Below are positions 45,952 to 56,935 of a stretch of 64,000 nucleotides of DNA, piece after piece. Both the position numbers and the translations under genes were made by a program. How positions within the stretch are numbered: position 1 is the stretch's first letter; each line of letters starts with the position of its first letter. The DNA is from Sanderia malayensis (taxonomy: Eukaryota > Cnidaria > Scyphozoa > Semaeostomeae > Pelagiidae): the NCBI GenBank assembly GCA_013076295.1, contig RQOL01000519.1, positions 3,152,488 to 3,216,487 on the forward strand. Reading direction: 5' to 3'. A model generated the notes under the pieces. It was not told the DNA's origin. It did no database searches and was given only the letters and a program-made list of their open reading frames with translations.

Positions 45952-46947
45952 TTAAATTTCTCCTCTTTGCTGGCGTATTGCTGACATGTGACATTGCAAA
46001 ATTATAAACTCTTCTTTGCGCCCGCCTTTGTCTGGGTGGTGCAGGCGGCAAAGTTTGTGAAATGCTGCATTTACTTCACAGTTGGGTGCAGACGGCTTTA
46101 CCCCGAGGTAGTTGTAAGCTTTTTCCACGACTTCAGATTTTGGTAGATCAAATATCTTCTGAGTTAAAAAATCAACCAGATAATTACCTCCCGCTGAACC
46201 AACTATTCCCCCAAGTACTCCCATGGCTACTGCTCCAATCGGACCTGTCAAAAACGTCCCCAATGCTACTCCGGCCACGCCTCCAGCAACTCCTGCACCA
46301 ACGGCCGCAATACTGTCAATGATACATTTTGCGCATCGCTTTCCAGAAATCTCCCCATTCCACCATCTTCTTATGTTTTTATAGGCTTCCCAAGTCAAAT
46401 AAACACTTGCCAATGTAACCATTACAACTGTCCCTCCACTGCGGTTGACAAGCCCCACAATTTCATCAACTCCACTTAGCATATTTCTGTTTGTAACGAC
46501 GTAACGGATGATGGATCTAACAGCTTCTTGACTTTCTGCTGGGATAATTGACCAAGCTCTTGCAAGTCCGCTGAATGCAGATGTATTGCAAAGTTCAGAA
46601 TTGTGCAGACGGACAACATCAAAGCCTTGATATTGGTCTGCGGGACATGGCTCTTCGCTATAGTTGAGCAGTTCTTCATACACTTTTTGCATTGTCAACT
46701 TGAAGGCCATATTATTTTCTGCAATCTTTGTATTTTCAGCAAGTTGCTCAGCATACATTCGAAATGCATTATCATGATTTACTGTGCTTTTAAGTGACCG
46801 CCAATACGGCGAATATGGCCTGTCCAAGTTGTCTTTGTAGGCCAAGTCTTCTTGATCGAGGAAGAACAATACGCGGCATAAAACTTCCTCGCGGCCTTGA
46901 AAAACTGAAACAAGTTTTTCCCGAACTTTTTCCAAGTCTTCACCCAT
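45952..46947 (-). CDS. Intronless J-domain protein with glycine-zipper membrane segment (331 aa)
   Basis: The frame runs uninterrupted from a genuine ATG (MGEDLEKVREKLVS) to TAA. The N-terminal 180 residues are helical and of unknown family (VLCRVLFFLDQEDLAYKD). A hydrophobic stretch near residues 172-186 (GGTVVMVTLASVYLT) may enter a membrane. A glycine-zipper segment follows at about 210-258, with repeated small residues (AAVGAGVAGGVAGVALG, then GPIGAVAMGVLGGIVGSAGG). The C-terminus is a J domain (about 275-325) with YNYLGVKPSAPNCEVNAAFH and the diagnostic HPDKGG loop, which in DnaJ-type co-chaperones stimulates Hsp70. The J domain is at the C-terminus and barely complete. The remaining parts are not recognised. 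A membrane-tethered Hsp70 co-chaperone role is inferred. The neighbours are unrelated housekeeping genes. Confidence 0.75.
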   Translation of the reverse strand: MGEDLEKVREKLVSVFQGREEVLCRVLFFLDQEDLAYKDNLDRPYSPYWRSLKSTVNHDNAFRMYAEQLAENTKIAENNMAFKLTMQKVYEELLNYSEEPCPADQYQGFDVVRLHNSELCNTSAFSGLARAWSIIPAESQEAVRSIIRYVVTNRNMLSGVDEIVGLVNRSGGTVVMVTLASVYLTWEAYKNIRRWWNGEISGKRCAKCIIDSIAAVGAGVAGGVAGVALGTFLTGPIGAVAMGVLGGIVGSAGGNYLVDFLTQKIFDLPKSEVVEKAYNYLGVKPSAPNCEVNAAFHKLCRLHHPDKGGRKEEFIILQCHMSAIRQQRGEI

Positions 46948-48226
46948 CTCAGCAAGTTAATAGTTTTATGCGAGAGAAGATCGGGTAAAGAAGAACAAGA
47001 CAAGAGCTTTATCGACTGTTATCTTTGTAATCTTATATTAAAACCAGAAATTGGTCTCTCCTCGCCACGTTTGCTGTTCACGAAAGAATATTTCACTTTC
47101 GCTTTGTAAAGTTTCCTTCCAAGAATTTTTCAAAACGAGGCTCTACTTACTATCATCTCAACTTACCCCAGTCTCTCTCACCCTCTAGCCCTGGTCGAAA
47201 AATAGAATTCAGTCCAAGCAAAGTTAAGGCATCTCTCCGCATCGGCATTGGTATGCTTTTTTATAACGAACGTAGCTCAAGACATAGTTCTTAAAGTTTC
47301 TTATTTTGCACTATTTCTTGACTAAATTGTAGTTACAAAAGGTCCTCAGCAGTTTTTGAATTTTTACAACACATTTTAAATTAACATCATTTATTGAAAC
47401 ATTTTAAAGTACCCTTTCTGATTTTTTTCTGATCTGATCTTAAAAATGTTTCCATAAATGATGTTATATCTATATGTTATATGATTGGAATTAAATGCTT
47501 AACCTTTAGATGTCACTAAAATCGTACTACACGTTTTGTTTTTAAATGCCACGCCCAAAAGTGCCCTGCAATTAAGTATTTTTGAATTAAATTTTAAGTT
47601 ATTTCAATACAAAGGTCTAGATAATCGTCATATCTGATGAAGTACTAATGTGGAGCACCCGAAGATGGCGCTAGTATGATGTCTTTGTCTTCACTCTTCT
47701 TGTAGAATTGGAGCCGAATCAATGAGCCGAATTTACTGACAAAGTAAATGAGGTTGTAATCCAACTGCGAACGAGGCAAGGACAAGGCAGATGGTATGGG
47801 TTTTACTTTGGTGGTTTGTTTGTATGGTAAGGTAAAAGTTAGGTAAAGAGAAAGCGAATAATGGCGAGTGTTAGGTAGCAGCAGGTGTTCATTAACATGA
47901 AGATAAGAAAATATCAGCAGGCGAGTTCCTCTTATCAGAGTCACATATGCTTAAGATGAATGCTATGTGACTGGAAAGTAATTTTCACCCGTAAAGGTCG
48001 CACATGAGAGGATATCTGCATTCTTGGCAGTCAGGCCTTTTGCTCAAAGCTGAAATAGGTGCAACAAACCAACAAACGCAGCAGAGCAGAAAGAAACGGC
48101 AAAGAACCCACCTTCTTGAAACGCCGAAGCAATCTTACTTTGACACCCAACCTGTGTGATATATTTCTTCAATCAAAGTCTGACTTACAGATAATTGAGA
48201 TTGCTGACTTCAGCAGAGATTGGTGT
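46948..48226. other. Upstream region shared by the J-domain gene and the NIPA-like gene
   Basis: The two genes diverge from here. Sequence immediately upstream of the transporter (48059-48226) stays open in its frame but has no in-frame ATG and is probably 5' untranslated. No other gene is visible. Confidence 0.4.
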
Positions 48227-51200
48227 ATGATGACTGCAAACTTCACAGTCCCTTCACTTGGGAATGTGAATTCTACGAAGTTTATTCCATCAAACGAGGT
48301 AGGTGAGTTTAAAAAGTGTACGGCAAGAACTGGTGCAAAACATGAAGCATTTAGTCCTGTTGGGCATGTAAAATTCTAATACTTGCCAGGCTTTATATCT
48401 GTCAAAGATAATGTTTTTATTGGCTCAATGGGAACCTTTTCTTTAATAAGAATAGAAATTTATCATGTATTTTTTTGAATGGGATGCTCCGAGAGATACT
48501 CACCATCATCACTATTGGTTGCAAGTGACAATCGCCAGGCAGATTGACATAAACACTTTCACGACCTATTCTTTATTGTAAATAAAACTTGTTAAATTGT
48601 CTGTTTAGGTGTGGATTCTGTAGGAACAAGTAGGGCTTTTATTTGCAAATGTGAAGCCCATCAAAGATCTATGACCTAACCAACATATTTAATATGGAGA
48701 CTAACTATTAATCTATCGAATAATGTACAAAACCCAAAAATTGGTTATTACGCACAACGGTGACACATAAAGATATTAAATATATTAGATATAAATATAT
48801 GGGTATTAAGATTAGTCAAAAAGTAAGACAACATGTAATTGATCTTGAAGTTTCTTTTTTATTAATTTTTGTCATTTTCTTTCCAGAGGATATTATTAGG
48901 AGTTTGCCTTGCTATATGTGGGAATTTGCTTATTAGCATCTCAATGAACATACAGGTATGATTGCATTTGTCACATTGGTAGGGCTTTGTGCAAGCTGTT
49001 TCACTCTCTTTCCTCATCAATCACAGCCAAATGTTTCAACAAATAAAACCACTTTGCATCCTTATGAACACAGTTTCGGTATCTTGTGGTGGCAAATTTT
49101 TATTCTTTTTCATCCTGTTTTAAACATAATAATGTTAGCACTATGTAGATGGTATTGCAACTGTAAATGTAATTTCCTTAATTGCAAATCAAATTTTCCA
49201 TTGCTTATATATAGAAATGCATTTATCTTTAAGTCAAATGGATATTAAATCTACATTTCATTTTGCTCGATTGCCATTCATTTTTAACACTCACACGCTA
49301 ACTAAGTTAACATATTAAATTAAATAATTTTGGGAGCTTTCACCTCACATCTGAGGTCTCCTCAGTTGGCTGAGTGTTTTGTTAGTTAGCGTGTGAGTGT
49401 TAAAAATGAATGGCAATCGAGCAAAATGAAATGTAGTTTAGGATATAACACTCGGGAGTCAATAAGGATTTTAGCAGAATCTGCTAAAAGAAGAAATATT
49501 GCTGGATATTAAATCATTTGTTACAAATATTCTTATAGAAATATTCACATATGCAACAAGATCCCAACCTTCCAGAAAATGCCTATTTGAAAAGCAAGAC
49601 ATGGTGGTAAGCATTTCTTGAAAGTTTTTATTACAGAAAAATGTACAGCTTCAACAAACATTGTTCCACTATGTCAGTATATATTGCTGTTATTGTTATA
49701 GCTCGTACATATTTGATGTAATGTAGTTAACAGCGTAAATACTTAACATTAGAAGCAGTAAATCAAACAACCCTAAAACATTGACACTGGTACTACTTTA
49801 AATTCCCTAATAGTCATCTTTAGTTGTGAATCCACTGTTTTCGTAAATTATGATCTCTTACAGTCCTGAAAATAATTTAGTTTTGAAAGTGTCATACATT
49901 AGTTGTGCAATATGAATATGGTGTATATACTGGTCATGAGCCCTACTCTGCTTTGTTACACAGCTGGTGTAGCTGGTTGCAGTGTGCCACAATTTAAATA
50001 CTGAAGCAGCCCTGAGTCGCACAATGAGAGGATACGTTTTTAACTGATCAATTAAACTCTTGCACTTGTTTTATTTTTCAAGGGTTGGGCTTTCATTGAT
50101 GATTTTAGGAGAGGTTGGCAATTTCTCTGCCTATGGCTTTGCACCTGCATCTTTAGTGGCTCCATTGGGAACATCAACTGTAATAGGTTGGTTTTCAATG
50201 CAATTTTTGGCTCAGCTTAGTTGACAATGATTATTTTTTGCTGATGTTCAAACATTGTTCCATGCAATTATTAAATTACAACATCTTTTCAAGCAAATGA
50301 AGTCATTGCTGTTGTCTACTTGAAAGAGAAGATACGTTATCAAGATGTTCTTGGTTAGTTTTTCATTTTCTGTTTACTTTTGTTCCTAACATTCTAAATG
50401 ATGTGTCCACAATTATTTGCAATTATATTTTTTTCCTCATTGTGAAATTTGGTACAAGGTATTATATCTGTTCGGAAGGGTGGGGCTCCTTGTGCAGATG
50501 CAAATTTTTAAGGATTGATGTTATTTATGGTTTTGATCATTTTTCTTTATTGATGATGCAATTATATTGTTATTATTTTAGGAATCACATTGGCCATTGT
50601 AGGTGGTTTTCTGTTAATAAATTTTTCAACAAAGGTATGTTTAATCAGTAATAATGCCATATTTTGTTACATTAATTAGCTACCTGCTGTTGTTCCAGCT
50701 TTTTTAATATTGCAACACTGGAAACACTGGAGAATTTGTGACATTGTCTTTACCTTTAAGACATTATTAATCATAGGAAGTGTTAATCAATCGGGAAGTT
50801 ATTGTTTCACATGTTATGTTGCATATATTTGTAAATGATTCTCTTTGCTTAATGTTTAAATGTTCGAAGGTGCTGTGGCGTGGTCGTGTAATCCAGCTGA
50901 CCCCGTGGTGTCAAGAGCTCAGTGTGGTCAGGGTTCAAGCCCAGCCACGATAGCATCACAGCCAGGGTTGAGGTCTCGATTAGTTAACCTACTACTGAGA
51001 TCCTAGCGAATGGCGCTAAAACACCATTTTACCTTCACCTTCACCTGTTTGTTATTTTGTGGAGGCTGTTATCTTGAATTTTGTAGGAAGATACAATGTT
51101 GACAGCCAAGGATATTGTAACATACTTGAAGCAGTGGACATTCATCTTGTATTTGGTAAGTAATTCATTATGTTTATTGTGAAATAGCAATCTTATGAAG

Positions 51201-53632
51201 ATATCAGTTTGTTACCAGAAATGGGTTTTTATGGTTAATGTTGAATGTTTACGATTATTGCAAGAATCCTACAGTGGACATGGGGAATTGTTTACTTTAT
51301 TAATAATTTATTCATAATTGATAGCCAAAGACACCCACTTTATCGCCATGCTCAAAACTACTTGGCTCTACTAGGAAGCCAAAGTCTAATGCTCCTGCTT
51401 ACAGTAATATGCACTGCTTTTAGTGATAGCTATTTTGTTTGTGAGCAGTTGAGCTGTGAAATCTGAGCATTCACCACCTCACTACCATGATTTCTTTATT
51501 TTATAGGTTGTTGAGATATCTGCATTTTTGATGATACTCTATTTGCAACAAAAACAAGAAGAAGAACAAATTCTCATTTATCTATCACAAGTTGCAATCC
51601 TTGGTATTTTGTTCACATTTCTTAGCTATACATTAATATAAAGTAAATAGAGCAAGATAGACTGATCTTTTTGTACTTGAGCATTCTCCCACTGTACTCC
51701 ACTTTTATGCTTTATAATTGCACTGCATATCCCAAAATTTGAAAAGGCACATCCTGAAGTATTTCTCGCACTAAGAAACTTTACATATGGCTAAGATCTG
51801 ATAAGACAAATTCTAACAACATAGCAATGTCACAAGGATTTCTTCCATCAAATCATGTTTACAATTATTTTCGTCAAAGTCGAAGGCTGGCTTTTCAACA
51901 TACGTTTCAAACAAGGCAATTTATTACTGCATCTGTCTTTGATTGATAGTCTGTTGGTTGAAGTTTTTTTATTGCTTGTAGGATCGTTTACTGTCATATC
52001 AGCAAAAGCTGTATCTTCAATGCTGACCATAACAGTGCAAGGAAGCATGCAATTAACTCACCCAATCTTTTATTTCATGGTTCTTGTTATGATATTGACA
52101 GCTGTTGGACAAGTCCGGTATGTTCCTTATTCATTATTCTATTCTATTGCTATCTTTTCTTTTGTTGCTCAGGTTTGTCTCCACATCTGGTTGGTATCTT
52201 TACTCACAGTTCCCAGTAAAGTGAACTCAGACATTTGCAATATTCACCTTCGACCATTAGAGAAAGTTGTTGGGAAACATAAACCACCCACATTCATGCT
52301 ATTTTCTATCAGGGCTTTCCCTCAATCCATAACTGCTCTTGAAAAGTCTGATATTCACGTTATTTTTTGGAAGAGGGGTGTGTTAAAGTTCTGTTTTTAT
52401 GTAGGAAGTTTGGGAATTATTGTAGCTTCTTTTTTAATGTTATTGTTTAAAATCTTATCAGTCATTTTTTGTTCACAGGTTCCTAAATCGTGCAATGAAA
52501 GCTTTTGATGCAACGGTGGTAGTTCCAACAAATTTTGTTCTTTTCACTATTAGTGTAATCATCAGCGGTAGGCAGTTACTATTCTTATCAATTATTTACT
52601 ATATGCGGGTAGCCAATGTGTCTTTGGGCTCTTAACTACAGCATTCGCCTCTGATCAATTTTTTTTACATGTTTATATGTTTAAAAGAACGTTTATTTTT
52701 TAAGAGAAATGCCCCAATATTCAAGGCATATCCCTATTATCAGTACCAGGCCTGTTTTCTTAATAACAACTGAAAATGTTCACGTTACCCAACATTGGCA
52801 TTGACGGAAGTGCAATGTTATGAATAGATAATCTATAATATGAAGATAATATCATAGAATCGTGGTTTTATTTTATTATCTTGATTATATTCATACCATT
52901 AAATATTTCGTACTTGCTCAACAATTTCTCCTTGAAATATTTCTTAATAAGTGAGTATCTAGATTTTTAGCATTCTTAGGTTTCTAATATTCAGCTTTCT
53001 TAACTCTTTGACAAAATGAGTACGGCTTTCTTATAAAAGCAGTGTCTTACAAAAAATAAACGTCAATCAATATTGCAATTTGAAGTTTTTTGGGTAACTA
53101 AAATTTGAATATGTCACTATAACCTTTGATTTATCATTGCAATGTTGCAATTCAGCATTTTCATTGCTTGTTGATATTTTTCTTCTAGGCATCGCTTTTT
53201 ACAGAGAGTTTTATGGGCTCCAGTTTATTGAAATTTTTATGTTTCTTTTTGGGTAAGTATGCAGGTTTAATAAGTGCCCAAATCGAAGTAATGGGAATAT
53301 TATACAGCGAATATGAGTTCCATTATTTGTTGCAGATGGTCATACTTTTATTTATTTTGTCAGTTGCCTCTTATCATTTGTTGGTGTTTACTTTATCACT
53401 GGAGACAGAAAAGAAGAGGAAGTAAATTCACAACGGAGCAGCCCAAACGAGTTATTTGCAGGTACGATGCGTGTAATTGTGAACAAAAGTTGCATTGTAA
53501 GCCATGAAATGCTTTTCCAGATCCAAACCTTCTTCTGGGTTTATGGTATGTGAGCAGATCATTCTTATGCATCCTTCTCATATTTATTAGAATCTGGCCA
53601 AAAAAGTAAAGATGAAGACAGCTTCAATTGAC
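48227..53632 (+). CDS. NIPA-like magnesium transporter (339 aa)
   Basis: Members of the NIPA family (Mg_trans_NIPA, formerly DUF803) are multi-span membrane proteins that carry Mg2+. Thirteen exons join in frame: 48227-48298, 48887-48955, 49539-49606, 50083-50186, 50294-50353, 50582-50634, 51087-51155, 51507-51603, 51982-52117, 52479-52567, 53189-53252, 53364-53461 and 53592-53632. The N-terminus has two possible N-glycosylation sites (NFT, NST). Nine or so membrane spans follow, with the family signatures LKSKTWWVGLSLMILGEVGN, YGFAPASLVAPLGTSTVI, ANEVIAVVYLKEK, QGSMQLTHPIFYFM and IAFYREFYGLQFIEI. The end is charged (KSKDEDSFN). Introns hold a palindromic MITE and a SINE. It most resembles the NIPAL2/NIPAL3 branch, but I cannot separate these. 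The last exon is the least certain. Confidence 0.85.
49251..49436. mobile_element. 186-bp palindromic MITE in a NIPA-like intron
   Basis: The outer arms of about 55 bp (CTACATTTCATTTTGCTCGA at the left, its exact reverse complement at the right) are perfect or nearly so. The centre is only about 75 bp. The transcript of this intron would fold into a long hairpin. No unambiguous target duplication is seen. Confidence 0.8.
50869..51052 (+). mobile_element. tRNA-derived SINE
   Basis: The head has RNA polymerase III promoter-like boxes: GTGGCGTGGTCG as an A-box and a perfect B-box GGTTCAAGCCC about 50 bases later. The tail ends in a short CCTTCA repeat (ACCTTCACCTTCACC). It lies in the NIPA-like gene between exons 6 and 7, in sense orientation. 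Confidence 0.65.
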
Positions 53633-54399
53633 TTTAAAATGTTGTCAGATTTCAATTTGGTTGTAAGTGATATATTTGTTTTTAGATCTTAATTTCATTT
53701 AAAATTATTTGCGTTTTACCCCGTTTTAAATACTTTTTTATTTTCAATTAGAGTAAAACTATGCTCATTATATATTTAGAGAACAGAAATGTGACGACTG
53801 CAGAACAAGCTGATCTAGAATTATTTTTAAAACTCAGGATGTTATTTATTGAATTTTGTTGTTAGTGAGATATTGACGCTAAGACACTGCGTTGCTATCT
53901 TTCCTATTGAATATGAAAAGTAACATAGAAGACAAGATTAAAAATAGCATCTTACCGACTTAAGTAGTAAAATAAGTAAATTAAAATAGTAAGACTTTGC
54001 TTAATGAGTAAAATCCTATTCTACTATGAATTGCACATGCTTATGATGTCAAGAATTATACTTTTTTAGTAATCTGTTTTATGCAATTTAAACTTTCATA
54101 GTGTTCACAATTGTAAGTATATCTGGCTAGCGATCAAGTAACGATCAAGTATCTTAAGTAACTGTAATCAAGATATATATTCCAAAACTGTATGGTTATC
54201 AAAAGTAGAATAAAGTAGAATTCCTTGAACAGGTGACAATAGAAAATGGGTTGATAAAAATGATTTTAATTATATTAGTGTTAGCTTCGTATTGACCTGC
54301 CTTGTGCATTTTGAGTTGTTGGTTATATTTTTTCGTGTAAAAGAAAAAGTAATTTGGATTCTTTGCCTGCGTAATAGCTAGAGATTGACTTACCACGTA
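53633..54399. other. Intergenic, 3' flank of the NIPA-like gene
   Basis: AT-rich; the 3' untranslated region of the transporter must lie at its start. No gene seen. Confidence 0.4.
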
Positions 54400-55410
54400 C
54401 ACATAATCTTTTGAATCTGAGCAGAAATTCCGACCAAAGTTTACAGAGTTAAAAAGTTGTTCAAAGTGCGATTTACTAAAGTGGGTGAACATTTGCATCT
54501 TACTTATCATCGGTTGCAGTAGTGTAGAGGTAGTGCTACGGGGTGTAACCGAAAAGGTAAGTAGTTCAAAATGCGATTCACTAAAAGTGAATTTTAATGC
54601 TTTTCAAGCAAATTAAATGCTTAGAGTGGAATAAGAATGACGTTTGCATCTTACCGTAAATCCTCGAATAAGCCCCCCCCCCTCGATTAAGCCCGCACCT
54701 AGAAAATCATTTTTGCAAATAAGCCCCCCCTTCGAATAAGCCCGAGAAATTATTTCGAGAAAGCCCCCACATGACAATAGCTATACAGTGTCACTTCCTT
54801 TGACTCGAGAAAAAAAAGCAAAAAGAAACGCGATTTTCGTGATGATTAACAAATTATAATTTTTGTTAGATCTTCACACAGCATTTTGTGAAAAAAGTTT
54901 AGCTGATTGAGAAAATTTGAGAAAAAAGCAAACTTTGAAATAAGCCCCCCCCTCTCGAATAAGCCCCCACCCAAAAATGTATCTTTGCAAATAAGCCCCC
55001 GGCGGCTTATTCGAGGACTTACGGTACTTATCATGGGTTGCAGTAGTGTAGAGGTAATGCTTCAGGTTATGTAACCGGTGGTTCAAAATGCGATTCACTA
55101 AAAGTGAATTTTAATGCTTATTAAGCAAATTAAATGCTCAGAATGGAATAAGAATGACATTTGCATCTAATTGATCATCGGTTGCAGTAGTGTAATGGTA
55201 GTGCTACGGGGTGTGCAACCGACAGGGTAAGTGGTTCAAATTGCGATTTACTAAAAGTGGATTTTAATTCTTTTCAGGGAAATTAAAGGCTTAGAGTGGA
55301 ATGAGAATGGCGTTTGCATCTAACTTATCATCGGTTGCAGTAGTGTAATGGTAGTGCTACGGGGTGTGCAACTGACCAGGTAAGTGGTTCGAATTCTGCA
55401 CATGTTAATG
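54400..55410 (+). repeat. Forward array of about 146-bp tRNA-like repeat units
   Basis: A partial unit ends at about 54505. Units then start near 54509, 55027, 55178 and 55329, each beginning CGGTTGCAGTAGTGTA. Each has an A-box-like TAGTGTAATGGTAG and a B-box-like GTGGTTCGAATTC or GGTTCAAAATG, then a hairpin CACTTTTAGTG (or its complement) and a shared AAATTAAATGCTTAGAGTGGAA tail. The array is split by the MITE at 54654-55024. Confidence 0.8.
54654..55024. mobile_element. MITE of the CCGTA family (371 bp), TA target duplication, nested
   Basis: The termini are CCGTAAATCCTCGAATAAGC on the left and, reverse-complemented, CCGTAAGTCCTCGAATAAGC on the right. TA flanks both ends. Neighbouring repeat units supply the empty site GCATCTTACTTATCATCGG, in which the single TA lies exactly where the element is inserted here. 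Internal AAGCCCCC motifs recur in both orientations. Confidence 0.85.
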
Positions 55411-55957
55411 CATATGAAGGTAAGTAAGGAAGAATTTAAAGGAGCAGCATTATGGCTGAAGGCTGTAGTTGGTAAGAGCGGTAGGTTGTATATAGGTCTG
55501 TCTCGATCGACCTTGCCTTAATGGTACTTGCTTAACCATGAAAATCAATGTTTAACTATATACTGCGGACGCACGTTAGGTGTTATTCGTCATGAATGAC
55601 AACTCCAAGAAATGGTTTTCGACTTGACAATGGGATTGGAAAATTAAGGGGGCATTAAACGCATGACTAAAGAACAAGGAGAGATAAATTCACTCTGCGT
55701 ATTCTTTCGACTTGTAACAAAATGTTGAACCGCCTCCCCTTACTTTTTGGCGGACGATTTATGTCCCCTTACTGAATGCAACCACGGCAGCGATGTGGCC
55801 CTACTGATGGCCATGTTCACCCACTACTATATGTAGAGCTACAAGCTGGCTGTATGTGTCTACCTATCATCTGTAAGGGCCGAAACTAGTCTTTAATTAA
55901 GTTTCTATTTACTTACCTTTTTATATTTACCTTAAAGTTGTTTTCATGGGCAGATAC
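55411..55957. other. Spacer between the inverted repeat arrays
   Basis: About 550 bases of unique-looking sequence separate the forward and reverse arrays. No coding exon or known motif is visible. Confidence 0.4.
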
Positions 55958-56680
55958 CGCACTTTGAACCACTTACCTGGTCGGTCGCACACCCCGTAGC
56001 AATACCTCTACACTACTGCAACCGATGATAAAGTCGATGCAAATGTCATTCTTATTCCATTCTGAGCATTTAATTTGCTTGAAAAGCATTAAAATTCATT
56101 TTTAGTGAATAGCACTTTGAACTACTTACCTTTTCGGTTACACACCCCGTAGCAATACCTCTACACTACTGCAACCGATGATAAAGTCGATGCAAATGTC
56201 ATTCTTATTCCACTCTAAGCATTTAATTTGCTTGAAAAGAATTAAATTTCACTTTTAGTGAATCGCATTTTGGACCACTTACCTTTTCGGTTACACAACC
56301 TGAAGCACTACCTCTACACTACTGCAACCGATGATATCTTAGATGCATATGTCATTCGTATTCCACTCTAAGCCTTTATTTTCCCTGAAAAGAATTAAAA
56401 TTCACTTTTAGTGAATCGCAATTTGAACCACTTACCTTTTCGGTTACACAACCTGTAGCATTACCTCTACACTAGTGCAACCGATGATCAATTAGATGCA
56501 AATGTCATTCTTATTCCATTCTGAGCATTTAATTTGCTTGAAAAGCATTAAAATTCACTTTTAGTGAATGGCACTTTGAACCACTTACCTTATCGGTTAC
56601 ACACCCCGCAGCACTACCATTACACTACTGACACCGACGTTCAAATCGACGTGAATGTCATTCTTATTCCATTGTAAATA
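55958..56680 (-). repeat. Reverse array of the same about 146-bp units
   Basis: Five units, the last degenerate, run on the minus strand. Each contains the complement of the forward unit (plus-strand landmark CTACACTACTGCAACCGATG) at intervals of about 146-148 bp. Together with 54400-55410 they form a large inverted repeat, as in foldback elements whose termini are made of tandem repeats. Confidence 0.8.
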
Positions 56681-56935
56681 GTAAATTTGTTTGAAAAAAC
56701 AAAACTTACTTTTGAAGAGGTGTACATAGAGCCATTTGCCATGTCGGTCGCACACCTTTATGACTACCTCTTGCTATTAAAATCGATAATAAGTTTCTAC
56801 AATTGCATTCCGTATTCTCCGTGCTCCCTCTCACGCCCACCCCTTCAATTTCACAGATATAGTTGCTTACATGCTCATAATACTTCCTGTCAACTCTGCC
56901 AAACCCCCCTCACAAATAATGTAAGAAGTACTTAA

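Noticed and set aside
48059..48226. N-terminal extension of the NIPA-like protein
   Set aside because: The frame is open but has no in-frame ATG before 48227. It reads as 5' untranslated sequence.
54200..55400. Functional tRNA genes in the repeat units
   Set aside because: A- and B-box-like sequences are present, but I could not pair a proper acceptor stem and anticodon arm. I treat the units as tRNA-derived repeats.
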